DNA of 46,090 nucleotides, taken from positions 1 through 46,090 of the forward strand of contig JAPTJF010000482.1 in NCBI GenBank assembly GCA_029339195.1, given 5' to 3'. Source of the DNA: Micractinium sp. NFX-FRZ (taxonomy: Eukaryota; Chlorophyta; Trebouxiophyceae; Chlorellales; Chlorellaceae). Of this stretch, positions 1-16,552 are shown one piece after another. Below the pieces are notes generated by a model. The model was given only the letters and a program-made list of their open reading frames with translations. It did no database searches and was not told the DNA's origin. Both the position numbers and the translations under genes were made by a program. Every line of letters starts with the position of its first letter. Positions within the stretch are counted from its first letter, which is position 1.

Positions 1-76
<76 letters not shown>
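1..76. repeat. (GCAA)19 tetranucleotide microsatellite
   Basis: Nineteen uninterrupted copies of GCAA, then TCAA TCAA. The + strand frame used by the following exon stays open through the array and would read as an Ala-Ser-Lys-Gln repeat. It is not possible to tell from this window whether the array is coding, intronic or upstream. Confidence 0.95.
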
Positions 77-1560
77 TCAATCAATGCTTCCGCCAGGGTT
101 GTTCTGCCGCCTTCTGAGGAGCCCTTCGCCTCAACACGTGTGCAGGACTTCCTCCTAGGGATTCGCATCGTCCCGCCGACGGTGGGCCTGCCCTCTTACG
201 GGGCTGGATCAAACCTTGCAGACATCAATTGTGAGAGGTGGACTGAGTGGCTTCTTGCCGCAACAGTGGAAACAGGTGAGCTGGCATGAGGGTGCTTGGC
301 GTTAACGCAAAACGTTCCCAATCGGCAGCACAATCCGCAGCTCACTGTGGCGGCCCACATGCGGACTCTGCCAGCCACGCATGCGTTGGCTACCTGTGCC
401 TGCTCACCCTGGCGTGCCCACACTCCCAGGCCAGCCGCCCCCCGCTGTCCAGGGTGGAAGGCGCCCGTGAAGTACAATCTGCGGGCCATCACCGACCTGT
501 TTGCCCTTCCGGAAATCTTCCCGCGGGTGAGGAGGGGCCCACCCAGAGGAGGGTCGCACCCTGGCACAGCTTGTGTGCGCGCCGTTGTAACTGCCAGGCG
601 GCCCAGAGCTTGCAGGCAAGCAGGCAGGAGGACTGCTGGGCAATGCAATGCAATCCCGGGCACCCTTCCCTGCTTGCTCTTAGCTGTGTGCCCCTCCTCT
701 GTGTCATGCTGCGCTTGCCTCTCTTGCAGGGCTGGGCCGCCGACCTGGCAGCCATGCGGGCCCAGCTCTCCGCCTACATCGCCACTTGCAGCTACACCGC
801 AGGTATGAGCATGCGTTGTGACAGGGCACCCGAGAAGCTTGGTGCTGGGGCATCCCAGCCTGTCCCGCATGCAAACGGAAGTGTCAGTTCCCCCTCAACC
901 ATGCATGCCGATGCCGCTGCTGCTTCTGCCGCTGCTGCTGCTGCAGATCCCGCGGAGTGGGAGGAGAAGGCGGGCAGGCCTGGCTACACCGCCTGCCCCG
1001 CGGATGCCCCATCTCAGTGCACGGACGGCACGTGAGCTCCCTCCATTTCGTTGGGGTTTGGCATCAGAGCTCAGAAACACAGCACTGATGTGCCGAGTGG
1101 TGGGTGCGTGCGGTGGATGGCGGCAGGGCCAGCTGGCTTGCGCATGCAGCCTGTCACCGGCTGCCCCAGCAGCAGTCGGCCAGTGCCGCAGCGCGCTCAA
1201 ATCCCACCTGCCTGCACCCCTGCTGCAGCTACCCCGGCCCAACCGTAGGCTGCGCTAACTGTTACAATGCCACGAGCGGCGGCCCTAGGTGCAACTCTAC
1301 GTACGTCGCAATGTGCAGCGCAGCGCAGTGCTTCTGCAAGCCCCAGTATGCACAAGACCCGTGAGTAGGGGCGTGCTGCCTGCAGGCAGCAGTCAGGCAG
1401 CATGCTGGGCATGGCTGGCTGCACCACCATCTGGGGGATGGCCCACTGGTGTGTTGGCCTGGCTTGCAGGCCGGGGTACCCGAGCTGGCGGGGCACGGGG
1501 GGGCGTGCTCCAAATCTGATTCCAATAGCACTTGCGGGGTGGACACGTGGCTGCTGCTGA
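77..1560 (+). CDS. Unrecognised Cys-rich, probably secreted protein (5' partial)
   Basis: I do not recognise the family. Phase-consistent exons are about <77-275, 453-526, 730-802, 947-1031, 1229-1360 and 1470-1560, with GTGAG/GTATG donors and GCAG acceptors. The first exon is open to the window edge, so the N-terminus is missing. The 947-1031 and 1229-1360 exons are rich in Cys. The latter has at least six Cys and two N-glycosylation sequons (NAT, NST), which fits an extracellular disulfide-bonded domain. The 3' end is uncertain. With the chosen acceptor the frame stops at 1558-1560 after a short tail ending in two Cys. Another frame of the same exon also contains spaced Cys (around 1503-1540), so the last intron may be placed differently. 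No catalytic motif is visible. Confidence 0.5.
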
Positions 1561-2745
1561 CTGTAACATGTTCACAGCTGCCCGCTGGTGAGCGCCACCC
1601 TTACTTGAGACCCCGCGGCCCCGCCCCCTTGCCTCTTCTTGGCGGCGTGATGCCCTGTGCAGGAGCGCAATCTGTGTGTCCCTGCCCCCATAAGGACCGG
1701 CGAGGTGTTGCGGCTGAATCCACTCAGGGGCATGGTGGCTCCAGAGCGTGTGTGGGAGGGGGCATGTCACCAATGTGAGCCTCCCCTCTCGGCAGGGGGG
1801 CCACACCTCCGCCGGTCACCTCAACCCACGGCCAAGGGCGCAACCTTCCTGTCCTTTCTCCCCGCTCGGCATCCTACCACTCGGTAGCCCTGTCCTACCA
1901 TGGCGTCCACCCATCAGATCCAAATCTGCCGGCCGCGCTGCAGGCCCCATGCAGCTGCCGAATGGGCCGTTGGTCTGCCTAGGGCGCCCAATGCCGTACC
2001 CGTAAGCCCCGTCAGGAGCACCCCTTTCCCAACAGAGTATAACTAGATCACATTTACTGCTCGGTGTGAACCTTACCCTCTCCCCCACCTCCCCATCCGT
2101 ACTAAAGTAACCGTACCTCTTCGCTCCCATGCAACCATCACCAATCAAACAATGTAGTTGTCTGTCCTTCCTCTGACCTCACCACCGATCATGCATTTGT
2201 AGGATGTTTCACCCATGACATCATCACCACTCATGAAATCATGCACTCTATCCCACCCCATCACCAGCAGCAGCTGGCAACTTCCAGCGCGGGCAGGGAC
2301 CTGCCTGCCTTGCTGTCGCATGTGCCGGTGCATGCATGCACGACGCGGGCATGATTTTCGCTCTTATTTATGCGCTCTTCGAATGTATTGATTTAAATAC
2401 GTAAACACACATAACCTATCCCGGTTGGCAGAGACACCGCAGCGGCTGCCGACATGCACGACGTGCGTTTGCCCACTGAGCCTTGCGCATGTAACTGCCA
2501 GTGCCAGCTGACGCGCAGCTGTCGTCTGTCTCGTGCTGTTGGGCAGTGGAATACACACTTCCATGAAGTCGCGCACTTGCGTGTTGAATATACCCCCTTG
2601 GTTACATTGCATTGCATTGTGTGCGGCGCGCTGTGCGGCGCGCTGTGCGACGCGCCGTGCGACGCGCCGGCTGCGGGGCATGGGGCACAGTCGCTTCAGG
2701 ATGCGGGTGCTGTCATCTTCAACCGAAAGTGGTTAGGGTCCGAAT
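1561..2745. other. Intergenic region: 3' end of the Cys-rich gene and GH9A promoter
   Basis: No convincing exon was seen. The stretch from about 1990 to 2450 is clearly less GC-rich than its surroundings and should hold the 3' UTR and the upstream region of the GH9 gene. A four-copy 12-bp repeat lies just upstream of the GH9 start. Confidence 0.6.
2621..2668. repeat. Four tandem 12-bp repeats upstream of GH9A
   Basis: Two copies of GTGCGGCGCGCT are followed by two copies of GTGCGACGCGCC, back to back, about 80 bp before the GH9A start codon. They could be a promoter or 5' UTR element. No function is established. Confidence 0.85.
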
Positions 2746-5700
2746 ATGACGCGCCTGCCCGCCCTGCAGCTCCTGCTGGCGCTCGCAGTGGTGAGCACAG
2801 TCCGAAGCGGTGCGGAGCGCGTGTCATTAACTTGGATCCGCAACACGAGTTTCTCCCTGTTGAGGGGCGCGCCGCAAGCTTGCTGCCTGTTCGCAGCGGC
2901 CCGACCACCGCCGCCCCATCCAGGCTGGCACCGCCGACCGCGCCCCCGAGACATGGTCCCACTGTGCCGCATTGTGTGCAGGCAGTGGCTTCAGCTGGAG
3001 CTGACCATGCAGGCAGCTCTGTACCTCTTGGCAGGCCGGAGGTTCGCCACGCAGGCGCCACCAGTGCAGCGCTGGCTCGCTCCCAGCGCCTTCGCCTGGC
3101 TGGCCAAGGCTTCGGCACGCCCCACGTCGGCACCCCTGGCCACATTCCCGATGCATTAGTGGCAGCATGGCGACCAGGCCGTCCGTATCCCAGTGTTGCC
3201 ATCCCAAACCAGCCACAGGGAGAGCAGGTGGATGCAGGCAGGGCGGGCGTGGCGGCGGCACCGGCACCGGCGTTTGGGCCTCGGCACTACAAAGAGGTGG
3301 GTGTGAACTCTGCGCCATGCATCCGAGGATTGGCTGGCCAATGCATCAGCATTGCTCGCCCTTCTCCCCGCTTCGTCAGCCGCCTCCCATGCTCTCCCTT
3401 CCTGCAGGTGCTGGGCCTGTCATTCCAGTTTTATGAGGCGCAGGGCAGCGGCCGCCTGCCGCCCGGCAACCGCGTGCCCTGGCGGAGAGACACGTTCCTG
3501 AAGGATACAGTGCCGGGCGGCTGGTGAGCAGCTGCTCCAGGCTGTTGGCTGCAGCACAATGGCATGCAGTGGCAGTGCTCTGAGAGGCAGTGCTCTGAGT
3601 GCTCTGGGGTGCACCTGCCTGGCGTGCCACCTGGCACCTGCGCCAGGTGGTCATGCGGTCGCACGCGGTCGTGTGCTGTGGTCATGACCCCACCCACCTT
3701 TCCTTGCTTGCAGGTTTGACGCAGGTGAGGGGCCACCCAGGGTGGGGCACGCTTCCCCTGCTTTGGGGGTGCAGTTCGGTGATTGCAGCAGGGTGGCAGC
3801 ATGGGTTGTGGGGGCAAACAGGCGTAGCTTTGAACTTTGCTGGTGGCGTTGCCTGTCGGCCTGCCCTAATCAAACATCTGCACCCCCCTGCCCAGGGGAC
3901 CATCTGAAGATCACGCTGACGACGGCGGAGAGCGCGATGCTGCTGGCCTGGGGTGCCCTGGACTTCCGGGCGGGCTATGTCCAAGGTGGGTCAAGGGCCC
4001 AGTGGGGCCAGCTGGCAGCTGGGTGGCCCAGACGGGGGCAGGCAAGCGGGTGGGTGGTCTGGTGAGCAAGCGGAGGGAGCCCGGTGGGACACGCTTTATC
4101 CGGCTTGCCATGCGCTATGCAGTTCACCCGGCCGCCCGGCATGCTGCTGCTGCTTCTGCTCATCCCCTGGTTTGCACTGTGCCGCCTGCCATTGCCCCAC
4201 GGCCCTGCAGCCGGCCAGCTGGATCAGGTCAAGGCTGCTGTGCGCTGGGCGGCCGACTACCTGATGCGGTGCCACATTGGGCGCGACCGGTTTGTGGGGA
4301 TGATTGGGGACCCAGGTGGGTGAGGGGAAGAAGGCGGTGCGGTGGGCAATACAATCTGCACACAGTGTGGGCGGGCGGGCGGGTGGTAACTTGGGTCCTT
4401 ACCGTCTTCGAGAGAGGCCTCGCAAGACGGGGCGGCGCAGCATGCGATGAGCATGCTGTGCGTCGGGGGCAGCCGCTTGTGCCCCCAGACGGCAGAGCGG
4501 CGGCGAGCGGCCCCACCCCGCCCCGCTGAATTTCCGCTCACTCCCCGGCTTCCCTCTGCCGTTGCAGACATCGAGCACAACTGGTGGGGGCGGCCCGAGG
4601 ACCAGAGGCTACCACGCCCCACCTTTATTTGGAACCGTACACAGCCTGCCTCTGACCTGCTGGGAATGGTGAGCAGGGGGAGGCCTGGCAGGCTAGGGGT
4701 GTGGGCAGGACATGGTCGTGCCTGGCAGGAGGGGGTAGGCAACGGCGTGCTCGCCATTCCGATTGCAGCGCCTGGTGCGCTGCCCGCCACGCCTGCTGTG
4801 CCTGCTGTGTTTGGCTGAGGTGCAACCAAGCGAGCGCCATTGTCTTTCGCTGGGGTGGGACTGTGGTAAGGTTCCTCTTCATGGATGTTGTTGAGCACCA
4901 CCTCAGCGCTGCCCACCCCCGCTGCAGACCAGCGCTGCGCTGGCCTCCGCCTCCCTGCTGCTGCGCCCCGACAACGCAAGCTACGCTGACCGCCTGCTGG
5001 GGAAGGCGCAGGAGCTGTACGCCTGGGGGGCGGCGGTGCCAGGTGAGGTGCAAGGGGAGCTGTGCCTCTTGCGGGTGCTCTGTTGTATGGCAGGAGCGGC
5101 GGCAGCCCCAGGACCCCGACCTGCTGCTCACCGCTGCCACGGCTCCCTGTGCCCCCATCTTTGCTTTCACCTCCTTTGCTGAATATGAGCAAGCTCACCT
5201 GCCCCTCCACCCCGCAGGTATCTACAGCCAGAGCCTGCCTGGCTACCCCGACATCTACGCCTCCAGCCGGTACCACGACAAGCTCATGCTGGCGGCCGCC
5301 TGGCTGGCGCGTGCCACAGGTGGGAGGTGGGAAGGCAGCGCAGCGCATGGGCGTGCTTGCTTGCTGCCGTCGGTGCTGACACTGCCCCCCTACAGCAGAC
5401 GGCTGCGCCGGCTGCTTTGCGAGTTTGTAAGTGCATTGCAGCCTCTAGTTACACTGACAAGGTGGCAGCGAGCGCTGCTGCCTGGTACGCCCTGCCCTCT
5501 CTCCGGCTTGCATGGCTGCAACCTCCGCCAGCCGCGCCCCAAATCCAACCCCCTCCCCGCATGCAGGCCGCCCGCAGTACCTGGCCGCCGCTCACGAGCA
5601 CTACTTGGCTTTTGGCGGGCGGTACGACATACTGCCGTACATGAGCTATGACGCCCAGTTTGTGTCGGCAGTTGCGCTGCTGCTGGGGTGAGCGACACGC

Positions 5701-7567
5701 GCGTGGCAGGAATGGTCACAAGTGCAGACAGGGAGGTTAGCAGCCCCTGGTGCGTGGCACCACCCTGCCCCTGCCTGCCGTAAACCATCTCCGCCGCCCC
5801 AGCCTGCCAACACCTCGCCCCGCCGCTAACCCCCCACTACATGGCCCCCCATCCGCCTGCACCTCCGCAGTATCGCCCAGCGTGTCGGGGCGGCCAAAGT
5901 GCCGGGGCATGGCGAGTACTCTGACTTCTACTCCACAACCTTCATGCAGTCATGGCAGGAGGGCAGCGGTGAGACACAGCGGGGGGACAGGCATTCGCCA
6001 GCCGTCTGCACTGACATGACTGCTGAGCGCCGAGCCGAGCGCTCTTTGGGAGAGGCACAGGGAGCAGGGGAGCAGTCCCCAGGTGTAATGGCGGGGGCGC
6101 CCCCTGCACAATAGTGACGTAGCCAGTGTGCAAGGCGGGGGGCCGTCCACGTGCTCCCGCACTGTTGCTTGCCCACTGCAGCAGTGCTCTGCTTGGGTGC
6201 TGAGTGCCACCCTGCTCTCGTCTCACCGGCCCTTGCGCCTCCTGCTCACCGTCCAACGCTGTTTCTGACCTCCCCCCGCAGGCAACTGGGGTGTGGTCAA
6301 GACCCCCCTGGGCATGCGCTACCCAGAGTGGAGCAAGTGGGGCAACCTGCGCTGGGCCACCTCTGCCGCTTTCTACTTCCTGCTGCGCGCCCAGCAACTG
6401 CCAGCTGGCAGCCCGGTGAGGCCTTGCATGCAGGACGGCAGCAGGTGTGGGAGGTGCTGTTGGCACTGCCTGCCTGCCAGCACAGCGGAGCACAGCGCAG
6501 CGCAGCATGGTGCCTGCCAGCGTGCCTGTCACATTGCCTGCCACCGTGCCCACACCTGTTCTCCCCCTGCCTCTCCACACCTGCCTCTGCAGGCCCGTGC
6601 TGCCGCCCTCTCCTTTGCCCGCTCCCAGGTTGACTACGCCCTGGGCAGCACCGGGCGCAGCTACGTGGTGGGGTGGGGCGTCAACCCGCCCAGGCGGGTG
6701 AGGATGGGCAGCCCTGCACTGTATGCTCCGTCTTGCATGCCCTTAATTTTGCAGGCAAGCACCGCAGGTTGCCTGCCGGCCTTGCACCTGACCCCTAGCG
6801 CCGCGCATGGCATGCCCATGCCCATGGCATGCCGGCAATCGTGCAGGTGCACCACCGGGGGGCCTCCTGCCCCAACCGCCCGGCGCCGTGCAATGGCACG
6901 CACCTGAGCAGCCGCGCTCCCAACCCGCAGGTGGGCGATGGAGGGGGAGTTGGGCCCGTGCTCTCCTGCTCAGCTGTGGGCCCTTAGGAGGGGCAGGCTG
7001 TTGGATGGGCAGGTGGTTGATGGGGCAGGCAGGCAGGCAGGCAGGCAGACAGACAGGCATCCAGGCAGGCTGACGAGAGGGCAGGCAGGCAGGCAGGCTG
7101 TGCAGGTCCCTGCAGCTTCGCCGGCTCCCCCAGCTGTGCAGCCCCCACATCTGTCAGCCACCGTCCCATGTGCCCGCCCTGCCGCAGGTGTTGTACGGCG
7201 CTTTGGTGGGAGGCCCCGCTGGGCCAGGAGATGGGGAGACATACCGTGATGTCCGCTCGGATTACGTGACAAATGAGGTGAGGTGTGGTGGTCATGTCGC
7301 TGTGCTCGTCTAAGTTTCCACGCAGAGGATGGGGGAGGGGGGGGTGACATGCAGAGACATGCACCGCCTGGGGCGGTTCCCAGACGGGGAGAGGGTAGCA
7401 AGGCCTGCTGGCTGAAGCGAACAGGGCCGGCTTGTGTGGCTAGCACTATGGCAACACCTGTCAGCCCCCGGGTTCCGCCTGCCCACCGCCCCTGCTTGCA
7501 GGTGGCAATCGACTACCAGGCTGCATTTGCTGGCGCACTGGCAGGCCTCCTCCAGCTGAAGCCCTGA
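2746..7567 (+). CDS. Glycoside hydrolase family 9 endoglucanase (paralog A)
   Basis: Predicted secreted endo-beta-1,4-glucanase of family GH9 with an (alpha/alpha)6 barrel, acting on cellulose-like beta-1,4-glucan. Sixteen exons: 2746-2790, 2982-3296, 3408-3523, 3714-3724, 3896-3985, 4211-4315, 4568-4668, 4928-5042, 5218-5319, 5567-5687, 5871-5968, 6282-6415, 6593-6697, 6847-6930, 7188-7277, 7502-7567. All phases join to give about 565 residues. Exon 1 encodes a signal peptide ([15 protein letters not shown]). Residues 16-117 are a low-complexity pro/linker region. The GH9 domain starts at about residue 118 ([15 protein letters not shown]). Catalytic features present: WFDAGD (Asp161 and Asp164), HHR (488-490), and Asp539 and Glu544 in RSDYVTNE. 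No cellulose-binding module is seen. The intron at 3297-3407 is a multiple of three and has no stop, so it could be retained. Exons 1-2 are the least certain part. No UGUAA signal was found downstream. Confidence 0.9.
3714..3724 (+). other. 11-nt microexon of GH9A carrying the DAGD catalytic motif
   Basis: This exon reads G TTT GAC GCA G between a CAG acceptor and a GTGAGG donor. It completes Trp159 and supplies Phe160-Asp161-Ala162 plus one base of Gly163. The family's invariant WFDAGD motif can only be made if this 11-nt exon is included. Paralog B has an 11-nt exon at the same place. Confidence 0.9.
7024..7098. repeat. (GGCA)n microsatellite in GH9A intron
   Basis: Interrupted GGCA/GACA tetranucleotide array inside the intron 6931-7187. 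Confidence 0.9.
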
Positions 7568-9098
7568 CGGCCAGGCCTCGTGCCCCCTGGCAGGCCTGCT
7601 GGCCGGACCCAGCGGGCCCAGCAGACCAGCAGGCAGCAGCAGTTGCAAGACAAGACGAGACAGGATCCGGCATGCAGCGCCGCTGCTCAACTAGCTGCTG
7701 GCCTGCTCCCTTGGGAAGTGCCACCACTACTTGCCGCATCCCGCTGTCCTGTGCAACCCCGGCCGACCAGTGAAGCAATACTGAGATGCAGATGCAGATA
7801 GCCCCACTCCCAGCCCTCCAGCTGGCCAGCCTGTGACCTTGGCACCTGGACCCTCAGCACGGCAGCTGTTGCACTCACAGGTTACAAGGCAGCGCGCACA
7901 AGGGGCCAGGTGGGAATGCCTGGCAGCGCTGGGTGTGTGTGGTGGCAGGGAGGCGAGGTAGCAAGGCACTGTGTGACGTTAAGCAGGGTGTTGAGGGGAC
8001 CCGTAGGGGGGAGGGCATGAATCGTACCAAACCATCATCTCATCTCCGGTGACTGATCAGGGGGGGGGGGATTTGGGCGGTCGTTGACAGAGAAGCAAAA
8101 CGTAATGGGTGGATCGGAGCAAGGGTGTACAGGGCGATAAGTGGGTGGGGAGAGAGGAGGCAGCCGTGCGAGGTTGGCAAAGGGTGGGGTGGAAAGCATG
8201 GAGTGGCGTGGTGCCCCTCGGACAGGGTATGCTGAGCGTCCAAGTGGAGGCGGGCAGGCAGCGGGGCGTCATTCGTTGGTTAAGCAACGGGTGAGAGGCA
8301 TCAAGAGGGACAGGGCACAGAAAAGAGCAGGGCGGGGGCTGCCCGAAGGGGGCATTTGTACAGGGCAAGCGGGACGGGTGCGGGGAAAGCATAAACAAGG
8401 GCAAACAACAAACCAACCCTCCAGATAAGCTGGGGAAAAGGTCCTACAAAAGCGGGCAGCCAGGCGGGTGTGCGGGCGCGCAAGCGCGCCGCCTGCCGCC
8501 TGGGGTGCGATAGATGGATGAAAGCACAAAACAAGGCTGGGGGCACAAACTCCCACGCGCTTCAAGGAAATCGGCTTCACGAGGGCGCCGCTGCCACTGG
8601 CGAGCCACTCAACTGCCCGGGAAGGGGAGGGCGGCTGCGGGGGCAGCCAGCGGCGCCGGTTTGACCACATGCTCGCTTAGCGCTCAGCCTATGCCGCCGG
8701 GTGAAATGGGGGGCGGCCGTGTGGGAAGAGGGTTGGTGCGGGGTAGTTTAGTGCGGGGTACTGTAGTGCTACTGGGGACGTGTGCGTGTGGTAGGTAGGG
8801 TGGGGCACGGGCCACCGCTGGACAAGCGGCAGCCCGGCAGGGTATAGGGCAGAAGGCTCAAGGGGGCGATCAGGTTGTGCGGGGAGTACCAGGCGGGTTT
8901 GGTGAATGAATCATCAGTAGAGGTCGAGTGAACGCTCGCAGCATCATGCGTGCTAGGTGCAGGATGACACCCAGGGGGCAGAGCAGCCGGCCGGGGTGTT
9001 GCAAGGTTGGGGTGCTGTGGCGCTCGGCGGGTGCGTTGTGTAGGGGCGGACAGGCGGAGCGCGGCCTCGAGCCGGGCGCCTGGAGAGACTCAGGCTCG
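7568..9098. other. Convergent intergenic region (3' UTRs of GH9A and the 9.1-kb gene)
   Basis: About 1.5 kb between the stop of GH9A and the stop of the opposing gene. I see no exon-like coding. It holds short G-runs, for example near 8060-8070, and no clear UGUAA motif for GH9A. Confidence 0.55.
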
Positions 9099-10404
9099 TC
9101 AGTACAGCGATGCGACGTAGTTGTTCAGGGCATCGCCGTGCTGCACATGGGAGGGAGGAAGGGGGGGCAGGGGAGCTGGATTCAGGGGCCAGTAAGCGCA
9201 GGGGAGGGGCGCATACAGCAGAGCTCAGTAGGAGCACCGCACTTGCTGCCCGCGCCCCTGACGGGTGCCCTGCGCACCGGCGCTCTCTGTCTCTGCCCTA
9301 TCCCCTCTGCCGGCACGCAACCGTGCGCTGGTTGTGGGTGTGCGCCAACCCCCTCGTTGCCCGCCCCCCCACCCACAAGCCCCCCCCCCACCCCCACCCC
9401 CCCCCCCACCCCACACATACACACACACACACCTGTACGGGTGCGGACATGAAGAGGTCGAGGGAGGCGCGCCCACGGCGGCCCTCGCACGCTAAGCCGG
9501 CCGTGCGGCAGCTGCCGGCCGCCGCCGCCGCCGCCTTGGCGGCTACGCACGGCTGCGCCTGCTGCTGCGCCTGCTGCGCCGCCGCCTCGGCAGCCTCTGC
9601 CGCCAGGCCAGCTAGCAGCTCTTCCACGTCCTCATCATCCCCCTGCTCAGCCTCGCCGCAGCTGGCAGCTGCGTCCTCCACACAGTGCTCAGCACCCACC
9701 AAGTCGTTGGCCAGGGAGTGCTCCTCCCCACCCTGCTCCAGCAGCCAGGCAGCCACCCGTACCGTGCTGGTGGTGCACACCGCGGTGGGCAGCAGCGGCA
9801 GCTGCTGCACCGGGTTGGAGGGCAGCATGGGCGCAAACTGGTCCAGGCATGCGTGGGAGCGGGAGGAGGCGGCGCTGCCGCCGCTCTCGCGCGGGCTGCC
9901 GGAGGCTTCCAGGTGCTCCATGGTGAGCTGCGGATGGGGGCATGTACAGGCGGCGGGGCGAAAGTAAAGGGTCGTGAGCGGGGGCAGAGGCCAGGCGGCG
10001 GCCGGCGAGAAGTCGGGATATGCGGCGGAGGCAGGCGGGCCGCAGCACACGGCAAGCCCGCCTTCTGCAAACGGCCCACGATGCAAATTGCACATGCACA
10101 CTGCAAACGCTTGCCCCAGTGGCAGCAGCAGGGCGGTTCTGGGCGGCCCATGCACCCAACGGTGGCCAAACGCCGCCTGTGCAGGCAAACCGCCCGGCTG
10201 CGGGCGGCGCCGCAGCGGCGGTGGTAGGGCGCTCACTTGGCTGCTCATGGCCTCATACACCGTCGCGTGCTGTCCAAGATACGGAATCCAGGGCGGGGCG
10301 GGCCCGGGCGACGCGTCGTGCGGCGGAGGGGGCGGTGCAGCGAGTGACTCAACACGGGCGAGGCGCTCTTCGGTCGCTCGCGCCTTGTTTGTACGTGAGA
10401 TCAC
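9099..10404 (-). CDS. Unknown small acidic Ala/Gln-rich protein between the GH9 paralogs
   Basis: I do not recognise the family. Minus-strand exons are about 10237-10404 (5' limit open), 9433-9927 and 9099-9140, all in phase 0, with GTGAGC and GTGTGT donors. The frame of the first block opens after a stop and has no ATG at its upstream end. Either an upstream exon is missing, or translation starts at the only in-frame ATG (10248), giving a four-codon first coding exon (MSSQ) and about 182 residues. The middle exon encodes a helical stretch (VRVAAWLLEQ), an acidic patch (GDDEDVEELL) and Ala/Gln-rich sequence. The last exon ends DALNNYVASLY. The block at 10237-10404 looks protein-like (YLGQHATVYEAMSSQ), which favours a missing upstream exon. 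Its position between the two GH9 genes shows no functional link. Confidence 0.55.
9361..9432. repeat. C-rich and (CA)n tract at a splice donor
   Basis: On the + strand this is a C/A-rich run followed by (CA)n. On the minus strand, where the gene is transcribed, the intron begins directly with a GT dinucleotide repeat followed by long G-runs. Confidence 0.9.
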
Positions 10405-11409
10405 TCAGCGAGGAAGCGCGTGAGAACCCAAGGCGGGTGCAGAGCCCGGAGAGTGCGGTTTCGGGCGCCCCTTACAAAGCTTGAGACAAAGGCAGGCCGA
10501 AGGCCCGGACGAGCAACACGGCACGCAAACTAGGCGACCGAGCGCGCAGGGGAGCTCTAGGGCGCTGGTCTCAGCACAGCATGGCCCAGCGCGAGCGGTG
10601 TGAGTGGGCACCGCCAAACCCCGCCGCCACCCAGACACTAAGCTAAATACCTGCACCCGTCAAGCCCCCACTTCAAGTGATGTGGCCACAATACAGCTCC
10701 AGTGTTATGCTAAGTGATTTAATGCCAGTTTATGCAGCCGAGGCATACACGTACCCGCGCCGCATGCCACACTTCGGCGTTGCCTCCCCGCTGGGTGAGG
10801 CATGAACCCTCTGTCTACCTGTCAATCCCAGGTTTCCTTGCGGCACCCAAATCCTTCGCATTGATTTTATTGGGTGTAAGAACTGTGCAGCAGATTAGGT
10901 TGGTTTAGGTTGGGTTGGTGAGGTGCTGGTTGGGTGAGAGGGTGAGCGGGCGAGTGAGCGCGCGAGTGAGCGGCAGGCATGTAGGAGCATGTGAGAGTTG
11001 GAGGTGAGACGGATAGGTGAAGACGCATTCAAACAGCCGGTGCAATGCGCACACGCGAAGGGGTAGACGTTGGCTGAGGATGAGGATGGGGGTTATGCAG
11101 GGAAACGGACGGGATGACATGGCATGTGGAAAGGGGATGGGGACAAGAATTGGAGGGCTGCGCGCTCGGCAGCAGGGGGAGAACATCGTATGGGGGCTGG
11201 GGACCTCAGAGAAAGCAGCAGGGGGCAGCAGAGCTTCAGAGAGAAAGAGATCGGAGCAGGGCGGCTCGTTCCAATCCAGGCGGTCAGGCTACGGAGGCGC
11301 AGCAGGGGGAGGGGAGGGGGCATGCACTCCTGTTCACTGAGCAACTCTGGAGTGGTGTGCGCTGCACCACTCCAGAGGCTCTCAGGCAGGCTGGTGCCAA
11401 TAGGAGGGG
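10405..11409. other. Intergenic region between GH9B 3' end and the 9.1-kb gene
   Basis: No supported exon. A minus-strand UGUAA (TTACA at 10472-10476) could end the GH9B transcript, which would give a 3' UTR of about 0.9 kb. The region may also hold an unseen 5' exon of the neighbouring minus-strand gene. Confidence 0.4.

Positions 11410-16552
<5,143 letters not shown>

Noticed and set aside
2454..3527. 357-codon open frame over the start of GH9A
   Set aside because: Only its parts at 2982-3296 and 3408-3523 join to GH9 sequence. The upstream part has no coding signature and would displace the clear signal-peptide exon at 2746.
4257..5348. 363-codon minus-strand frame inside GH9A
   Set aside because: It overlaps GH9A exons that are fixed by family motifs, so it is a GC shadow.
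7024..7098. Short tetranucleotide arrays as a CRISPR array
   Set aside because: Units are 4 bp with no spacers, inside an intron of a eukaryotic gene.
9298..10404. 368-codon minus-strand frame as a single protein
   Set aside because: It begins at a non-ATG codon and reads through a clear intron and a (GT)n tract. The spliced three-exon model fits better.
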